Positions 49,233 through 61,300 of a stretch of 64,000 nt of DNA are shown piece by piece; positions within the stretch are counted from its first letter, which is position 1, and every line of letters starts with the position of its first letter. Below the pieces are notes generated by a model, which saw only the letters and a list, made by a program, of their open reading frames with translations, was not told the DNA's origin and did no database searches. Source of the stretch: Paramecium octaurelia (lineage: Eukaryota; Ciliophora; Oligohymenophorea; Peniculida; Parameciidae); the NCBI GenBank assembly GCA_905182995.1, contig CAJJDP010000022.1, positions 66,986 through 130,985 on the forward strand, written 5' to 3'. The translations under genes were made by a program, and so were the position numbers.

Positions 49233-50615
49233 ATGAAAACATTGGTGTTCATCATTTGTGGTACTTTGATTTTTAATTAATTTGGTTTAGTTGCGTGTAC
49301 ACTTGCCTCTCATGCATACATTTATCCCTTCAATGAAAATAGCGTAAAGGATTTAGAAGGACTTAATTAGAAGTAAATTGCGCAATTGATCAAATACAAT
49401 ATTGGTCTGGTTGAGCATGTCCCATAAGATTAGTAAAAGGCATTTGAGCAATTGATAATGTAAACAATGAGATTTATATCATAGATCCTTTGGTAAGGGC
49501 AATGTGTTGACACCTACAGAAATGAATTATTTGATTCTTATAGAGAGTGACAAATTGTACTAGGGACAAGACGTGAAGTAATAAAGAGTAACTGAAGGAT
49601 ATGCTTAAAGTTTCAAGGTGTTGGAGAGAGAATAAAGATCTATGATGGAAACATTGTTTGGACAATAAGGTATTCTGTATTATATAAATTGAATAGCTGA
49701 CTCGCTCATTTAGAAAGCTAATACTTTATTTAATAACAACAATTTAGGTTTCAAAATATATCAAAACGAGGATGATTTGGATATCAATTATTTGCAATGG
49801 ACAGTAACACTTTATCTAGGCAAAAATGTAAATGATAGTAAAATTATAGAACGAAGTTTATTTCTATGAACCAAAAAAAGACAAGTCTCACAAGATTGAT
49901 TCCTCATTGGAAAAGTGCGTGGATAACTTCTTTGGAACAACTTTTGATTATGCTCCACAAGACAATAAAATCTATAAATACAACACAAATGACATGTTAG
50001 AGATCAGAAAGGAAAACGAAGATCAAATTCTGGGATTCTTGAAGGACATCTGTGCCATGAACAAGCTTTCAACAATCTTCAAGAAAAGTATAAAGCATTT
50101 CTAATGAAATTTTAGACAATTCTCCAAATATGTTATCAATCATCAATAAATCTATTTCCAAATTAGAGAAGACTCTAAATGAATAAGAAATTGATTTGGT
50201 CTATGATATGATGAGGATTGCTCATAAAAAAGTAATAAGTATTATCACCATTTAGCTCTCCAAAAACTTCAAAAATACTTTTGAAAGTGAAGATCTATTC
50301 GGTTTAATATTAATTGAAGAAGAGAAAAATCCTTAATTAACCACAACAAAAGAATCTGCCAAAGTATAAAGAATATTGATGGAAACAAGAACCAGAATGC
50401 TTAATCAAGTCACTGTATATTAAATATATTATGTTCTCAAGCAAACTAATTCTACAAGCTACGTTATGGACGCAACGACTTATCAAATTTATGTGTGGTT
50501 TGGAGTTTTCTTTGTAATTGTGTTGATTGGTATTATTTATGCTATGGTCACCATGGATATTTAAAAGGATACATTATTATATGCTAAGTTCTTAACAACA
50601 GATCAAAGGAATTGA
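49233..50615 (+). CDS. V-ATPase accessory / renin receptor-like membrane protein
   Basis: About 426 residues with four introns (25, 27, 22 and 28 nt). A signal peptide is clear (MKTLVFIICGTLIFNQFGLV). The luminal part is about 340 residues, mainly helical with few cysteines. One membrane helix near the C-terminus (IYVWFGVFFVIVLIGIIYAM) is followed by a short tail MDIQKDTLLYAKFLT. The N-M-D-P-x-x-D-S-I-I-Y pattern after the helix in ATP6AP2 (renin receptor) is matched by MDIQKDTLLY. ATP6AP2 sits in the V-ATPase V0 sector; that role is inferred here from the tail and topology only, as the luminal domain is not recognisable. Confidence 0.68.
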
Positions 50616-50683
50616 GTAGTATATGTAAATATACACCACATATGTTTTATAAAAATTAAAGATCATTCTCTTCATTACTAAAC

Positions 50684-51700
50684 TCACACTGTTGGCTATT
50701 CCTGATCCCATTACCAAATCATTGCCTTTCCATCCCAACTTGCTGAACAGATCTATTTCTCTGTATGAATTGAAAAATCAAGCCCAACTACAAATTCTGT
50801 ATGTTTTGGATGATTTTTGCTATTACTATAAACACTATATGTTACATCAAAGGGTTCGATGGTTCTTGAATATTCCAAATCATAACACTCATGTCGTATG
50901 AAGCAGAACCCAAAATAATTGCTTCATGAGGAGAGAACTTAACCTTTCTTACAGGATGTCTATGGCCTAATAAAGTTTAAATAGGGGCTCTATTATAATC
51001 TATGATTATTGTACTTAAGATTTCTGAGATCCCACAGCTTGATTGTTTTATCAGCTGAGGAAGTAGCAATAAGTTCTTCGTACTTGTTAAAGTCACAACT
51101 CAATGTATCTGACATATGAGCCTTGATTGATGCTATGTTCTTATTTGATGGACTATTCAAATCCCAAAGTCTCATTGCACCATCATTTCCAGTTGTAGCA
51201 AACATGTTTTATTAAATTGGATGCCAAGTGCATGTATAAGCACATCCTTTGTGAGTTTGGAAATATGCTACAGGTTTCTAAGCTGTAATATCAAATAATC
51301 TTGTTATTCCAATCAAATTAGATGCTAATAACCAATTTGGATTTTTGTGTCCGAATTCAACACTTTAGATTTCTTCTTTTGATTCTAGATATTAAGTGAG
51401 AATTTATTATGTTCCTACATTCAAGACTTTAACGAGTCCATTTCCACATCCTATTGCTATTACATTTGGATCAGCCTCACTCCAACTACAATCAAAAACT
51501 GCATCGCTTTCTTCTACTTAAAACAATATCTTGATTGGCTAATTTGGTTGGAGTTATCCAATTATTATACGTCCTTTACCTTGAATACCAAAATTATCAG
51601 CACAGGTGATTGCAATCTTGTCAATATCAAATGGACTGAATTTGGCAGACATACAACTCAAATTGCTAACAAAAAATGAAGGAGGTATTTGTTATTGCAT
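50684..51700 (-). CDS. PEX7: PEX7, peroxisomal PTS2 receptor
   Basis: 321 residues with introns of 25 and 26 nt. WD40 propeller blades are visible: VFDCSWSEADPNVIAIGCGN, YTCTWHPIQQNMFATTGNDG, then DGAMRLWDLN, ADKTIKLWDLR, SASYDMSVMIWN and a final HTEFVVGLDFSIHTEKQICS. The HTEFV-x-G-L-D-F signature is diagnostic for PEX7, the soluble receptor that carries PTS2-tagged matrix proteins to the peroxisome. Length and blade order fit the family. The second intron (26 nt) restores the frame just before the last blade; without it the frame is broken. Start MQQQIPPSFFVSN. Confidence 0.94.
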
Positions 51701-52213
51701 CTATATTAATAAATATAAAATTTTAATTATAGTCAAAATTTCGAAATAATTTAATATTTATAATCCATCACAAGCGCATCTATTTTATAATGTACCATCA
51801 AAGCTAGTCTTCAATTGTATAATTATAAATAAATAATTATTACAAATTATCTCATATCAATAAAAGATAATACGATTTAATAGATTTAATCCTTAATTTC
51901 ATACTATTCTATTAGGTTATCTAATTTTTAATTAAATAATTTCTAATTTTTCATAACTTTAACCCTCTTTTTTAATTCATTCAAATAAATCCTCCACATG
52001 AAATAGTATAGATTCTAAAATTGTACTTTAATTCTTATCAAAAAAGGAAGTTAAGAAAATCAAAACTCTTTCAGTATTTTAAAAATTATTAGATCTTAAT
52101 GATAAATGTATTTGAAGCAATTTTAGATATAAGAATTGAATTAAAATGACAATTTTTCAAACGGCTAAGAGTAGAAGAAGTGCATTTATTGAAATGGAAG
52201 AAAATATCATTCA
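51701..52213. other. intergenic with coding-like minus-strand fragment
   Basis: Divergent spacer between PEX7 and the hypothetical gene at 52214. A minus-strand stretch around 51850-52000 is coding-like (KLDNLIEQYEIKDQIYQIV) but I could not connect it to a start and stop. On the plus strand an ATG at 52146 opens MTIFQTAKSRRSAFIEME, which could be the true N-terminus of the next gene, but no short intron joins the two frames. The rest is AT-rich spacer. Confidence 0.35.
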
Positions 52214-53046
52214 ATGTTTTTGTCTTATTCAATACTTTCTAATCTAATTTTCCTTTATTTTTCTAAATTTGAAATATGGAGAGGAAAAAACAAAATTGTT
52301 GCTTCTTATGATTTGGTTACTTTTTTCTATACACAGAATCATATTCCAATAATTGTTCATACTTTCCACAATCAGAAACACTTAATTCTGGCTTAGAAAA
52401 TTGACTCCTCAGAAGTTTTTCTAAGGTTAAATAAATTAAATAATGACTCCTTTTCTATCACAGAAAATAATTGAATATGTTATTGATATTAACAACTGTA
52501 TTGTGTTTAATTTATGATTGTCCAGCTGCAGTACTATTTATCTACCATTTACAATTTATATCTTTTTTTGGGATAAATATGCAATAGCTCACAATTATAA
52601 AATTGATAAAAAGATAACATAAGATTTACTTAGTCATCTAATAAAATGCTACTAAACCGTTGTAATACAAATTAGCATCTACTTATCCTGTGGTTTTTCC
52701 GAAAATTCAATTTGGTAATCTATGGAGCTTTAAGTGCAGGATTATTCATGATTTTTACATTATCTTCAAAAAAATAAATGGTTAGTTCCGAATCGTAAGG
52801 TCTTTGGATTGAAAAAGAAAAGACCTCAAATTGAATTTAAAGAATAATCATTCTTCAAAAGTGATAGAACAAAATTTTGAGAGTATTTATACCATCTATT
52901 ATATAAAAGTTTAAGAATAGAATCCTTAACTGAGATTATGAATAATTCACTCAAAATGAATCAAAATGATTCTGTTTTAAAGACTGATTAAGGTTGATCA
53001 TTTTATGAGCTATCTATCAGATTGTTATTAATGGTAAAATCTTTGA
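52214..53046 (+). CDS. hypothetical intron-rich protein
   Basis: About 240 residues assembled with four introns (about 38, 23, 21 and 28 nt); every TGA of the reading falls inside one of them. It starts MFLSYSILSNLIFLYFSKFE, continues IWRGKNKIVASYDLVTFFY and HNQKHLILAQKID, then a hydrophobic stretch LLILTTVLCLIYDCPAAVLF, then LASTYPVVFPKIQFGNLW, and a basic helical end (YLYHLLYKSLRIESLTEIM). No family recognised; it may have one or two membrane segments. The placement of the first intron has an alternative (49 plus 28 nt) that also fits the frame. It converges on the PAK-like gene, 42 bases between stops. Confidence 0.5.
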
Positions 53047-53088
53047 TATTTAAACCAAAAATTAAGTAATAATGAAAATTCAATAATT

Positions 53089-54456
53089 TCATTTTAAACT
53101 AGTGCTTTTTCTCAATTTGGATTTTTAATCTTAACTCATTCTCTTAATTAATTCCATCAACCTCTATCTTCCACTTTCCTTATTTTAAATGATAAACTCA
53201 TGTTTCATCAATTCTTTTAAAGAAGTTCTTTTTTCATGATCCTAAATTTATAAGACTCAATACTTTAATCAAACATAATTGAGTGAAATCCTGGAATATT
53301 TTGCTTCTTTATTTGTTAATCCTTGGAGGTGGTAAATTTATAATGTTATACATCACTCTAATGGGATGCTAATCAAAATATGGAGGATCTCCTTCTGAGA
53401 GTTCATATCCTATGATTCCCAAACACCAAATGTCAGAAATCTCTTCTATTATTTATTATTCCAATGTTTCTGGGGCAATCCAATAAGGATCTTTGTCTTT
53501 TTTGAATTCGATCTTGTAATCCATAATTAATAATTTGACTTCTCCTTTTTCGTTAATTAAGACCTTCTTGGAATTTAAATGTTTGTGGATCTTGCCTTTA
53601 AAATGCAAATACTTTAAGCCTAACATTATTTGATAAAGTATATATCCAATTATTGACTCATCAATTTTCTTATCAAAAACTCTAATCAATTTTCTGAGGC
53701 TCCCAAATTTCATATATTCCTATATTATGAAGCTAACATTATAATTATTTATTACAAACATCCACTATAAAGATAAGCCTCATGATATTTCACAATACAA
53801 GGACAATCCAGGTGTTGAATTAAAGATATTTCTCTTTTCAATCTATAACAATTAAAATTTTCATGAAATTTAAATACTTTGGCAACCAAAACTTTATTTA
53901 GTTATCTATCAATGATTTTATAAAGTTTACAATTAACCCCTCTTTCTATTTATTCATTAAATATATATTTTTGAGCAGGATTTTCAATTAAAAATTCAGT
54001 TTACGTCACCTCATTAAAGTTTTATTTAAATGATAACTCTTTACCATCATATATTTCAAGTATTGATATGAAGTTCAAGGTGTCCTTTTAAATTTCATTC
54101 CTGCTTATGCCACTATTATATATCTCCTTCTCAATTACTACATTAAGACCTGTCAGACATAAATCCGCATTTGTGTCAATTTTTAACTCTTGTTACAAAT
54201 TCTTTTAGTTCTAAGTGGAATTCTGTATTTCTGATATACACTCTGGTAATTTATGAGTTCTAACTTCTTCAGGTAGTCTATTTGTCTCTACGACTTATTG
54301 TTGATCAGCATCAAGATGAGATGCCCATTCCTTTGGAACCCCAATCAATTTCCCAGTAACAGGGTCTCTTTTGATACTAATGCATTTCTTAACGTCTAAG
54401 GGTCTAATATCTGACTTTGAACTTGCCAAAGATTCCTAAGATGATTTGTTTCCCAT
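53089..54456 (-). CDS. PAK/STE20-like pseudokinase with p21-binding segment
   Basis: 440 residues with introns of 23 and 22 nt. Residues ~25-50 resemble a PBD/CRIB region (ISIKRDPVTGKLIGVPKEWA), which binds Rho-type GTPases. The kinase-fold domain has VLVAKVFKF, IVKYHEAYLYSG, EYMKFGSLRKLI, DPYWIAPETLE and SDIWCLGIIGYELSEGDPPY, all in STE20 order. The catalytic loop reads IHKHLNSKKVLI where active PAKs have HRDIKSDN-x-L, so the catalytic Asp, the Lys and the Asn are replaced; the DFG site reads DYK. It is likely a pseudokinase acting as GTPase-responsive scaffold. It begins MGNKSS, so Gly2 may be myristoylated. Confidence 0.85.
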
Positions 54457-54951
54457 TTATTTTAATTAAATCGTATCATAAAGAATTAATTCATATTAAT
54501 TTATACTCAATTGCAACATGTAAATACCAATATTACTAATTAGCATCCCATAACAAATTAGAACTTTTTAAATAAATTTGAGGAGATAATTAAAAAATTC
54601 TTTATTAAATAGAATAGAGAAGTAAGTAATTATTTTAATCTATTTATATCATAATTAGATAATAATATTTAACAAAAGAGTGCTCCTTTATTTTATCAAA
54701 TCTCAAAAAAAGTTTTTGATCCTTCTTAGATGGAATTAATTACGTAAGTAGCTATATCCTAAAGCATGATTTATTTTATGTAAATTTCAAAGTGCTTCAA
54801 TAATGTTATTTTATTTTTGCAATAAATTAGAATTTCTAAAGTATATTTAATGATCTTCATTAATTTGAGATATGCTTAAAATCATTAAATAAGGATACGA
54901 TTTCACAGTATTGTTTCTCTGCAAATTTTAAATATATAAACCATAGTTTAG
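54457..54951. other. unresolved stretch with plus-strand coding-like fragments
   Basis: Upstream of the PAK-like gene. Plus-strand fragments look coding: KFEEIIKKFFIKQNRE, then after a possible 37-nt intron (about 54616-54652) FNKRVLLYFIKSQKKFLILL, and in another frame DGINYVSSYILKHDLFYVN. No ATG and no intron that joins the later pieces were found. It may be a decayed gene or one with unusual introns. The remainder is AT-rich spacer with the PAK-like promoter. Confidence 0.35.
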
Positions 54952-55318
54952 TCATATGAAGTTATCTTCTAATTATTCAATTTCATCTACATGAAATTAA
55001 TTAATTCTTTTAATTAATCCTAATGGTAACTTAATTAATATTAGACTAGGAGCATACTCTTTATAGACTTTCATTAATATAAAAAAATCCTTTTCATTAT
55101 TTAATAATAAGAATAAATCGATGAATGATTTATGTGTCTTTAGAATAAATACCTATTTATAATGTAATTATTATGACAAAGCAAGGAATAAACTTCAGAT
55201 GCACTTCATTTTTATAGAACCATCCATGTAATATTTAAGCAGAACATTATTAAATATTCATCTTGTTTTGTAAGTTCTTACCAATCAGGCTATCAAAATT
55301 GTAAAGTATCCAAGGCAT
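54952..55318 (-). CDS. hypothetical protein, 112 aa
   Basis: 112 residues after one 28-nt intron (about 55189-55216). It starts MPWILYNFDSLIGKNLQNK and continues MNIQQCSAQILHGC, SFIDLFLLLNNEKDFFILMK and LGLIKRINQFHVDEIEQLE. The exon sum is in frame and the amino-acid pattern is regular (helical, alternating). Further coding-like sequence upstream (LLYEDKPLLKDKFPFN) suggests that the true start may lie further 5'. No domain recognised. Confidence 0.5.
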
Positions 55319-55632
55319 GGCTATTTATTGTTTAAATTAAACGGGAACTTATCTTTCAATAGAGGTTTGTCCTCATATAACAAATTAGAAATCTTCTATA
55401 TGTTTCATTAGATATTAATAATTACTATAAATTGAAATAGAAAAATTATAATATGAAATCTTTGGATCTTCTAAAATTTTGATAGGGGAGTAATGATTAT
55501 TTGGTTAAACCTTCATAATGAGAATTACACAATTAAAAAAGTGATACTTTGAATATAAAAATTTAACATAATACTTCGTTAAATGAATATTATTTTTAAT
55601 TTATCTGTTTGCAAATGTTCCACTCATATTTA
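55319..55632. other. intergenic, possible extra 5' exons of the minus gene
   Basis: Between divergent genes. A minus-strand stretch around 55330-55400 is coding-like (ISNLLYEDKPLLKDKF) and may belong to the gene at 54952, but the joining intron was not found. The part nearest 55633 is AT-rich and probably holds the promoter of the phosphatase gene. Confidence 0.4.
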
Positions 55633-56483
55633 ATGCCAAACTTAGGAGGTATCGATTATTGAATAATATGATAGACCCCATGAATTGTATAATTTAGGGT
55701 TAGAATGGAAAAGGAGGGTTATATTTAGGTAATATCGAGAGTGCTGGTAATGGTAAACTATTAGGCCATCATGACATTGGTGCAATATTGGCTGTAATGA
55801 GCACCAAGGACTACACGTATGATGCACATATTTCTCATAAGGTATGGAATAGTGTTTATAGAGTAGTTTATTAGAGTTGACGATGCTGACTTTGTAAATT
55901 TAAGTAAGCATTTTGAGGAGGCTATCGATTTTATTGATGTCAATCGATAGTAAACCAGTGTACTGGTACATTGTCATGCGGGAGTTTCAAGGTCTGCTAC
56001 CATTGTTATTGCTTATTTGATGAAAACTTAAAATATGTCGTTGGAATAAGCATTTAAACATGTTCAGAATTAGCGACGCATAGTGAATCCTAATCCTGGA
56101 TTCATGAGACAACTGAAGCAATACGAGTCGAAATTGCAGAGTTCTAATTCTCTTAGAACTTCACCTGTGAAGTAGAAGGAGAGACAACATTCACAAAACA
56201 ATCTTCGCTAGAGTCAATACATTTAGAATTCTTCTGAGGGCTACAATTCTGTCCATCAACCATATCAACCTCATCGCCAATATTAGAGTGCTTCAGATTT
56301 AATGAGACAATCTCAGTACAATTATGATAGACTTAACTCAAGGTAAGCATTGAGATTATAAGTATTAGGCAAATGCATTATCCCTATATGCCATAGCATT
56401 ATTCACCATATGTCAGAAATTACAGTGTGCCATATGGGTAGAATCCTTTGCACTTTTCTACTTACAGATAGGGATGTTATTGA
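55633..56483 (+). CDS. dual-specificity protein phosphatase
   Basis: 258 residues with introns of 26, 22 and 26 nt. The domain starts GGLYLGNIESAGNGKLL, followed by FIRVDDADFVNLSKHFEEAI with the general-acid Asp loop, then the active-site loop VHCHAGVSRSATIVIAYLM (HC-x5-R). LMKTQNMSLEQAFKHVQNQR and NPNPGFMRQLKQYE complete the DUSP fold. It removes phosphate from Tyr and Ser/Thr of proteins such as MAP kinases. The C-terminal 100 residues are Gln/Ser/Tyr-rich and probably disordered (QPYQPHRQYQSASD). Start 55633 was preferred over 55668 because it leaves a consensus 26-nt intron; the later ATG lies inside that intron. Confidence 0.9.
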
Positions 56484-56516
56484 TTTTTATATAGTATAAA
56501 CTTAATAAGATGTTCA

Positions 56517-58107
56517 TCACATAATGCTTTTGGAAAATACAAACTATTTATCTTGGCTTGTCTTTTCACTTTCTATTTGAGTTTTGAATTGCTCGAACAT
56601 TTTCAATTTCTCATGATTTTCTTTGGAAGGCCTCTTGGATTGCTAGTTCTTCTCTAATTAAGTCATCAGATCTTAAATAAAATTATTCTCTTCAAGCACT
56701 AATTACTATATGTAAATAGAATTACCGGAATCTTCATCTATTATTTTTTGTTGTTTCTCAAACTTTTTTGAAAATTCATTTTATTCGCATAATTCAATTA
56801 TCGTTTTCAAGGATGGCAGATGCTATTTCCTTCTTTCGATCTTTGGCTTTAATTTCTACTTTATATTGATGAACCAATGATGTTTGATTGCATCCTCTAA
56901 TTTTATTCTATTCTCTTTCTTATCAAGTAGTCTCCTCAATAAGTCTAATTGAGAGGCACAATATACCATTTTATACTTATCTTAAATTAAAAAGCTAATA
57001 CATTATGCATTTTTGTCAAGTAATGATAAATGCTCTTCAGCCTTATCAATTAGTTCCATTTAAATTCGATCAACTCTTTCATCCTTCCTTTTTTGATGAA
57101 TGAAGAATGTCAAATAATAAAATACAACTCCTATTTAATATAGATCGCTATCAATTGAAGGTTTGGCAATACCTTATTTAATTTCAGGAGCTATATAGCT
57201 CTCATGCACATTTGAGAAGTAATGATCAAGAGGTTCAGAGTCAATTCTACTTATAAATACCATATTGACTAGGAATACTTAAAGAAAGGAGGATTAGGTA
57301 TTGATGAGGATGTTATTTGGTGTGATGTTGCCGTGATAGATGTTGTTCTTTCTTAAAAATTTGATAGATTACAATAATTACAGAATTATCTAAAATTAAG
57401 TAAGGCAGAATTACAGATGCTAATTGTGTTTGATCCAAAATCAATCCTTAATTAAGGAGATCCAGCAGTTTCTCACATCTAAAATATTCAAATATCAAGT
57501 AGATGTAATGGTTGTCCTCATACACCCACTTTAAGTCCAAGAGGGATGGGTGTTTTATGCTCCTCAGGGTTTGAATTTCACTTTGCAATACATCGACTGG
57601 TGATGAGGATCTAATGGAATGAACATAGGAGGTATAATATTTTTTGGTTTTTTTGTGCTGAATTATAGCATAATCTTTGATGATCTATTCCAAAAGGCTA
57701 AACTTGTTTGAGAAATTGGTTAATCTGCAAAAGGACTTCAATTTAGGCACCCATTCCAAATATTGCTATTTGTTGTTGAAGAACATCAAGAGATATCCAG
57801 TTGAACTTGATAGTTGTATTGCATAGGCATCAAATTTAGAGCATTGTTTCAACTTGGCAATTTTACAATTAGAGAGTACTAGGTATTGATCAGCAATCAC
57901 AAGCAAATTGGGTATGAAGAGGACAGATATGTTGATGAAGCTTTCTTGGATGCTGGAATATATTGTTAAATGCGATTTTAGTATGGGGGGCGTTTTGTTG
58001 ATTTCATCCATCTGTTTTTCGGGCAAATTGGTTAGACAACTCTGCTTAAAAACATGAGAGGGTATTTCGCTTAGTAGATTGAAGATTCTTGAGAAATCAA
58101 TGTTCAT
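56517..58107 (-). CDS. PH-like domain pseudokinase
   Basis: 521 residues with one 25-nt intron (about 57383-57407). The N-terminal ~130 residues look like a PH domain (beta strands ending with NKQQYLEWVPKLKSF, the typical final helix with Trp). A kinase-fold domain follows: EIQTLRSIKHPSLLDLKWVY, YIYLIFEYFRCEKLLDLL, then FLRKNNIYHGNITPNNILI, SYIAPEIKQG and DLYQIGVVFYYLTFF. The VAIK lysine position reads TSYVHSI, HRD reads HGN and DFG reads VNM, so all three key catalytic residues are gone. RRLLDKKENRIKLEDAIKHH is the usual C-lobe end. A charged coiled coil completes the chain. It resembles PDK1/AKT-type or CAMK layouts but cannot be active as a normal kinase. Confidence 0.85.
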
Positions 58108-58391
58108 TTATTAAATATTATTAAATTTACAGATTTAATTCAACCGAAACCTTTAATTGTTATTCATGTGTAGTTTAGAACTAAGTAAATGAATGGACAA
58201 AGCAAATATAATAATCTCTTATTATAAAATTATATATTATGTATAGATAGCAGTGGAGTTGCTTTTCATTTAGAATGTTCCCCTACTTTGGGGAATGGCT
58301 GTAAATGCACAGAACATGATGTATTAAATATGAATTAATAAAAATGGTGGTATCCTATTGTGTTTTCATAAATATTAATTTAAATAAAAAT
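58108..58391. promoter_or_regulatory. bidirectional promoter region
   Basis: This 284-base gap separates the start codons of the PH-pseudokinase (minus) and the ubiquitin protease (plus), so it must hold both promoters and 5' leaders. It is AT-rich. No specific element can be named from the sequence alone. Confidence 0.5.
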
Positions 58392-61300
58392 ATGGACGTG
58401 AAGAAGAGTAAAAAGAAACCAGAATTGAATGAACAGTTATTTGTTGGCAATTACATTGATGTTTTCCATCAAGGAAGCAAGTAACATAAGTTGGCGTACA
58501 TTTTGTAAAAAAATGAAAAAGAAATTGAAATCACATATGATGGGATATCTAAGAAGGATAATGAGGTATGATGTATGTCCCTTAAGAATTCTAGATAATC
58601 AAATTATCGCAAAACAAGATCAACTTTGCTCGTAGATTCACTTAAAGTAAGCAATTATTTACATAAAGACTACACTGGAGAGGACTTCCGACAAAGCAAG
58701 ACTTCCCGCGATTACTTGAAATACTCGAGAGAGGATTGCGAGAAGAATATCAAGGAATTGAATTCAATAATGTAAAATAATTTTCAAGGTCTCTCTCCAA
58801 TTGAAATATGTTTATCTGTGCGTGTGAGACAATTCATATGGTTGGACATGGTGCTCTCTACCGAATTCCCATCAAAAGAATTGCCTGTAGCATTGGAATA
58901 CATTAAAACCTACTACAACTTCATTAAGTGGTATTTCGAGTAGTTCCCAAAGTACTTTGCAGATGTAAGCTAATATTCTCACTAACTCAGTATATGAGAT
59001 TCCAAAACAACTAAGAATTGTACATCCTAGATGAACGAGTCTCAATAGCAGCTTGTCTTTAGGAAGTCTGTGAAGCCTTCTGCATGCTTTTTGGTTCCAT
59101 ATGGCGAGTGTTGAAACAAGAAAACTCCTTTTTCTACGTACTCCTATTCAAATTAAATTTAAGCTAAACTACGACAATTTGTAACAGCAATTCGATAAAT
59201 TCTTTCCTCCCTCCAGTTAATAAGGGTTCGTTGTAAATCCGAACATCGATGACTGGAAACTATATTAAGGGGCATCAGACATCGTTAAATGCATAAAGAA
59301 GACATGGCCATTTTATTTGAGAACCATGGCGTACTTTAAATCCATAGGTGGACTTCAAGCTTGGGAAGGCTTATTGAAACCCTAAGAAAATGGGGAATAT
59401 AATTACATTCCTCTCAAGGCCATGAACAGGATAGTAATAACACAACAATACTTGTCCTCATACTTCCAATTGTCAGATTAGGCTCAAATGGCCAAGAAGA
59501 CTTTTGAGTGGTTGTAAAATAGAGTCAACAATTTGACAGTCTAAGATATCAAGGACACAGATATTGATTAAGTCAAAGAACTCACTTCGGAATATCAATA
59601 TTACTTTCTGAAAGGATTCACAGAAGATCAACTAAATAAATTGACTGATGAGATCTAATTGCAATTAGCATTGAAATTCTTGAAGTCTTCCTTTTTGGAA
59701 AAGAGAGTGAAAGGCATTAGTGAGATTAAGGATTTCACTGAGAGATCCAAATATGAACAATAGACAAGTCTTAAATTCAGGAGTTCGATTTCCAAAGACG
59801 ATTTGATTAGGTGGATATCACAAAATAGAATTCTAGACTACACGTTACTGGGAGATTCAGTTCATCCAGAATTAATCAAAAGATCAAGTGATGTAGCTGT
59901 GTTTTTATGTCGGAATTAAGCATTCCAAATTGATTACATCGACAAAATATGGAAAAACAATCATGACAAACATGAGACTACTCAACTAGCTTTGTATGAA
60001 TTCTTCAAGATTGTGTCCCCCTACTTAAGTTTCCAAGGAATCGAAAAACTATATCATCATATCTCCACCATTCCATACTCTAAATACAATGAAAATATTG
60101 TTAGCATGATTAAAACATTCACTGAGTCAGCATTGTCTTAGAAGTTCCACGACCAACAATTGCAATTGAAACCAGAAAAGAGATTCATGACTTTTAATCA
60201 ACTGTGGGAATTATTGCAAGATAGGGACGATCAATTAATTAATAGTGTCATTCAAGAATAGTGTTTTTCAGCTGCCAGAATGATCATCTCCTAGATTCAA
60301 TAAACCAAATAATTCATCTCATAATATTTTGGCAAGTGCTTCGAATTGATTGGTGCTCATCAATCTGTCTACTAAGCTATTAGTCTTGTGCATTATTTCC
60401 TCGATAAACAATTCAAAGATGATGTCAATGGTAAAAGGGAGTTGATCCAATCCACTGATGATAAATATAATATCATTGAACTCTTTGTTAAAGATATTGA
60501 AGTCTATATGGAAAAGGTCAGACAATATTTTAAGTATGACATCCCCCAAGACATCGTCATCAATGGAGTCTAAAAGTTTAGCTAGAATGTATTCTTCAGA
60601 TTATAAATGTTGAATTATCTCCTTTCATAAACACATCTTAAGATCACTTATGAATAAACTGTCAGATTGTGGGAAGCTCTCTCTGCCAAAACTAAAGGGG
60701 GCATCCAAAAGAGAGAATTGAATAAGATCCTAATTACCAATTACTAAATAGATACCAATTCCTTTAGGATTTGCCCAATCTATTTCGATAAAGAAGGCGA
60801 ATAGAAGTTCTTCAAGTAGGTCTTATGCAATCCAGACAGAAATGATTATGAAAAGTAATATCATTCCCCATTTATTATTAGTTACACCATTGAGGATTTT
60901 GAATTGTTCCAGGTCTTCTTCAAATCATATAATCAATCTCACCAAACCTTGAAATATTTTAACAACTCCTCCAGATTCTTAGTTAACGATCACAATTTCG
61001 AAGGGAAATCTGCCATTTGGAACATATTTGCTAAAGTCAAGGATCAATTATTATTAGAATAAATCTCCTACTTTATTATTAACCTCTACACCTAACTAAA
61101 TTCTAATCTTGATCAATCATGCGATAAGATCTACTAAGAAATGATGGACAAATGCTTAGATTTGATTTAATAGCAGTGTCCAAGCTTAACCACTAGATCA
61201 ATTAATCTCTTATTGCAACTATTCAACTACTTCTAGAGTGGTCCTCCTTCTAAGAAATCTGCTAAACCAATTAATTATACTCATTTCAAAGTGTAGATTT

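Noticed and set aside
52146..53075. Pseudogene with four in-frame TGA codons at tryptophan-like positions
   Set aside because: Four TGA in about 310 codons is close to chance for this base composition, and short introns remove all TGA when the frame is started at 52214, giving an ordinary gene model.
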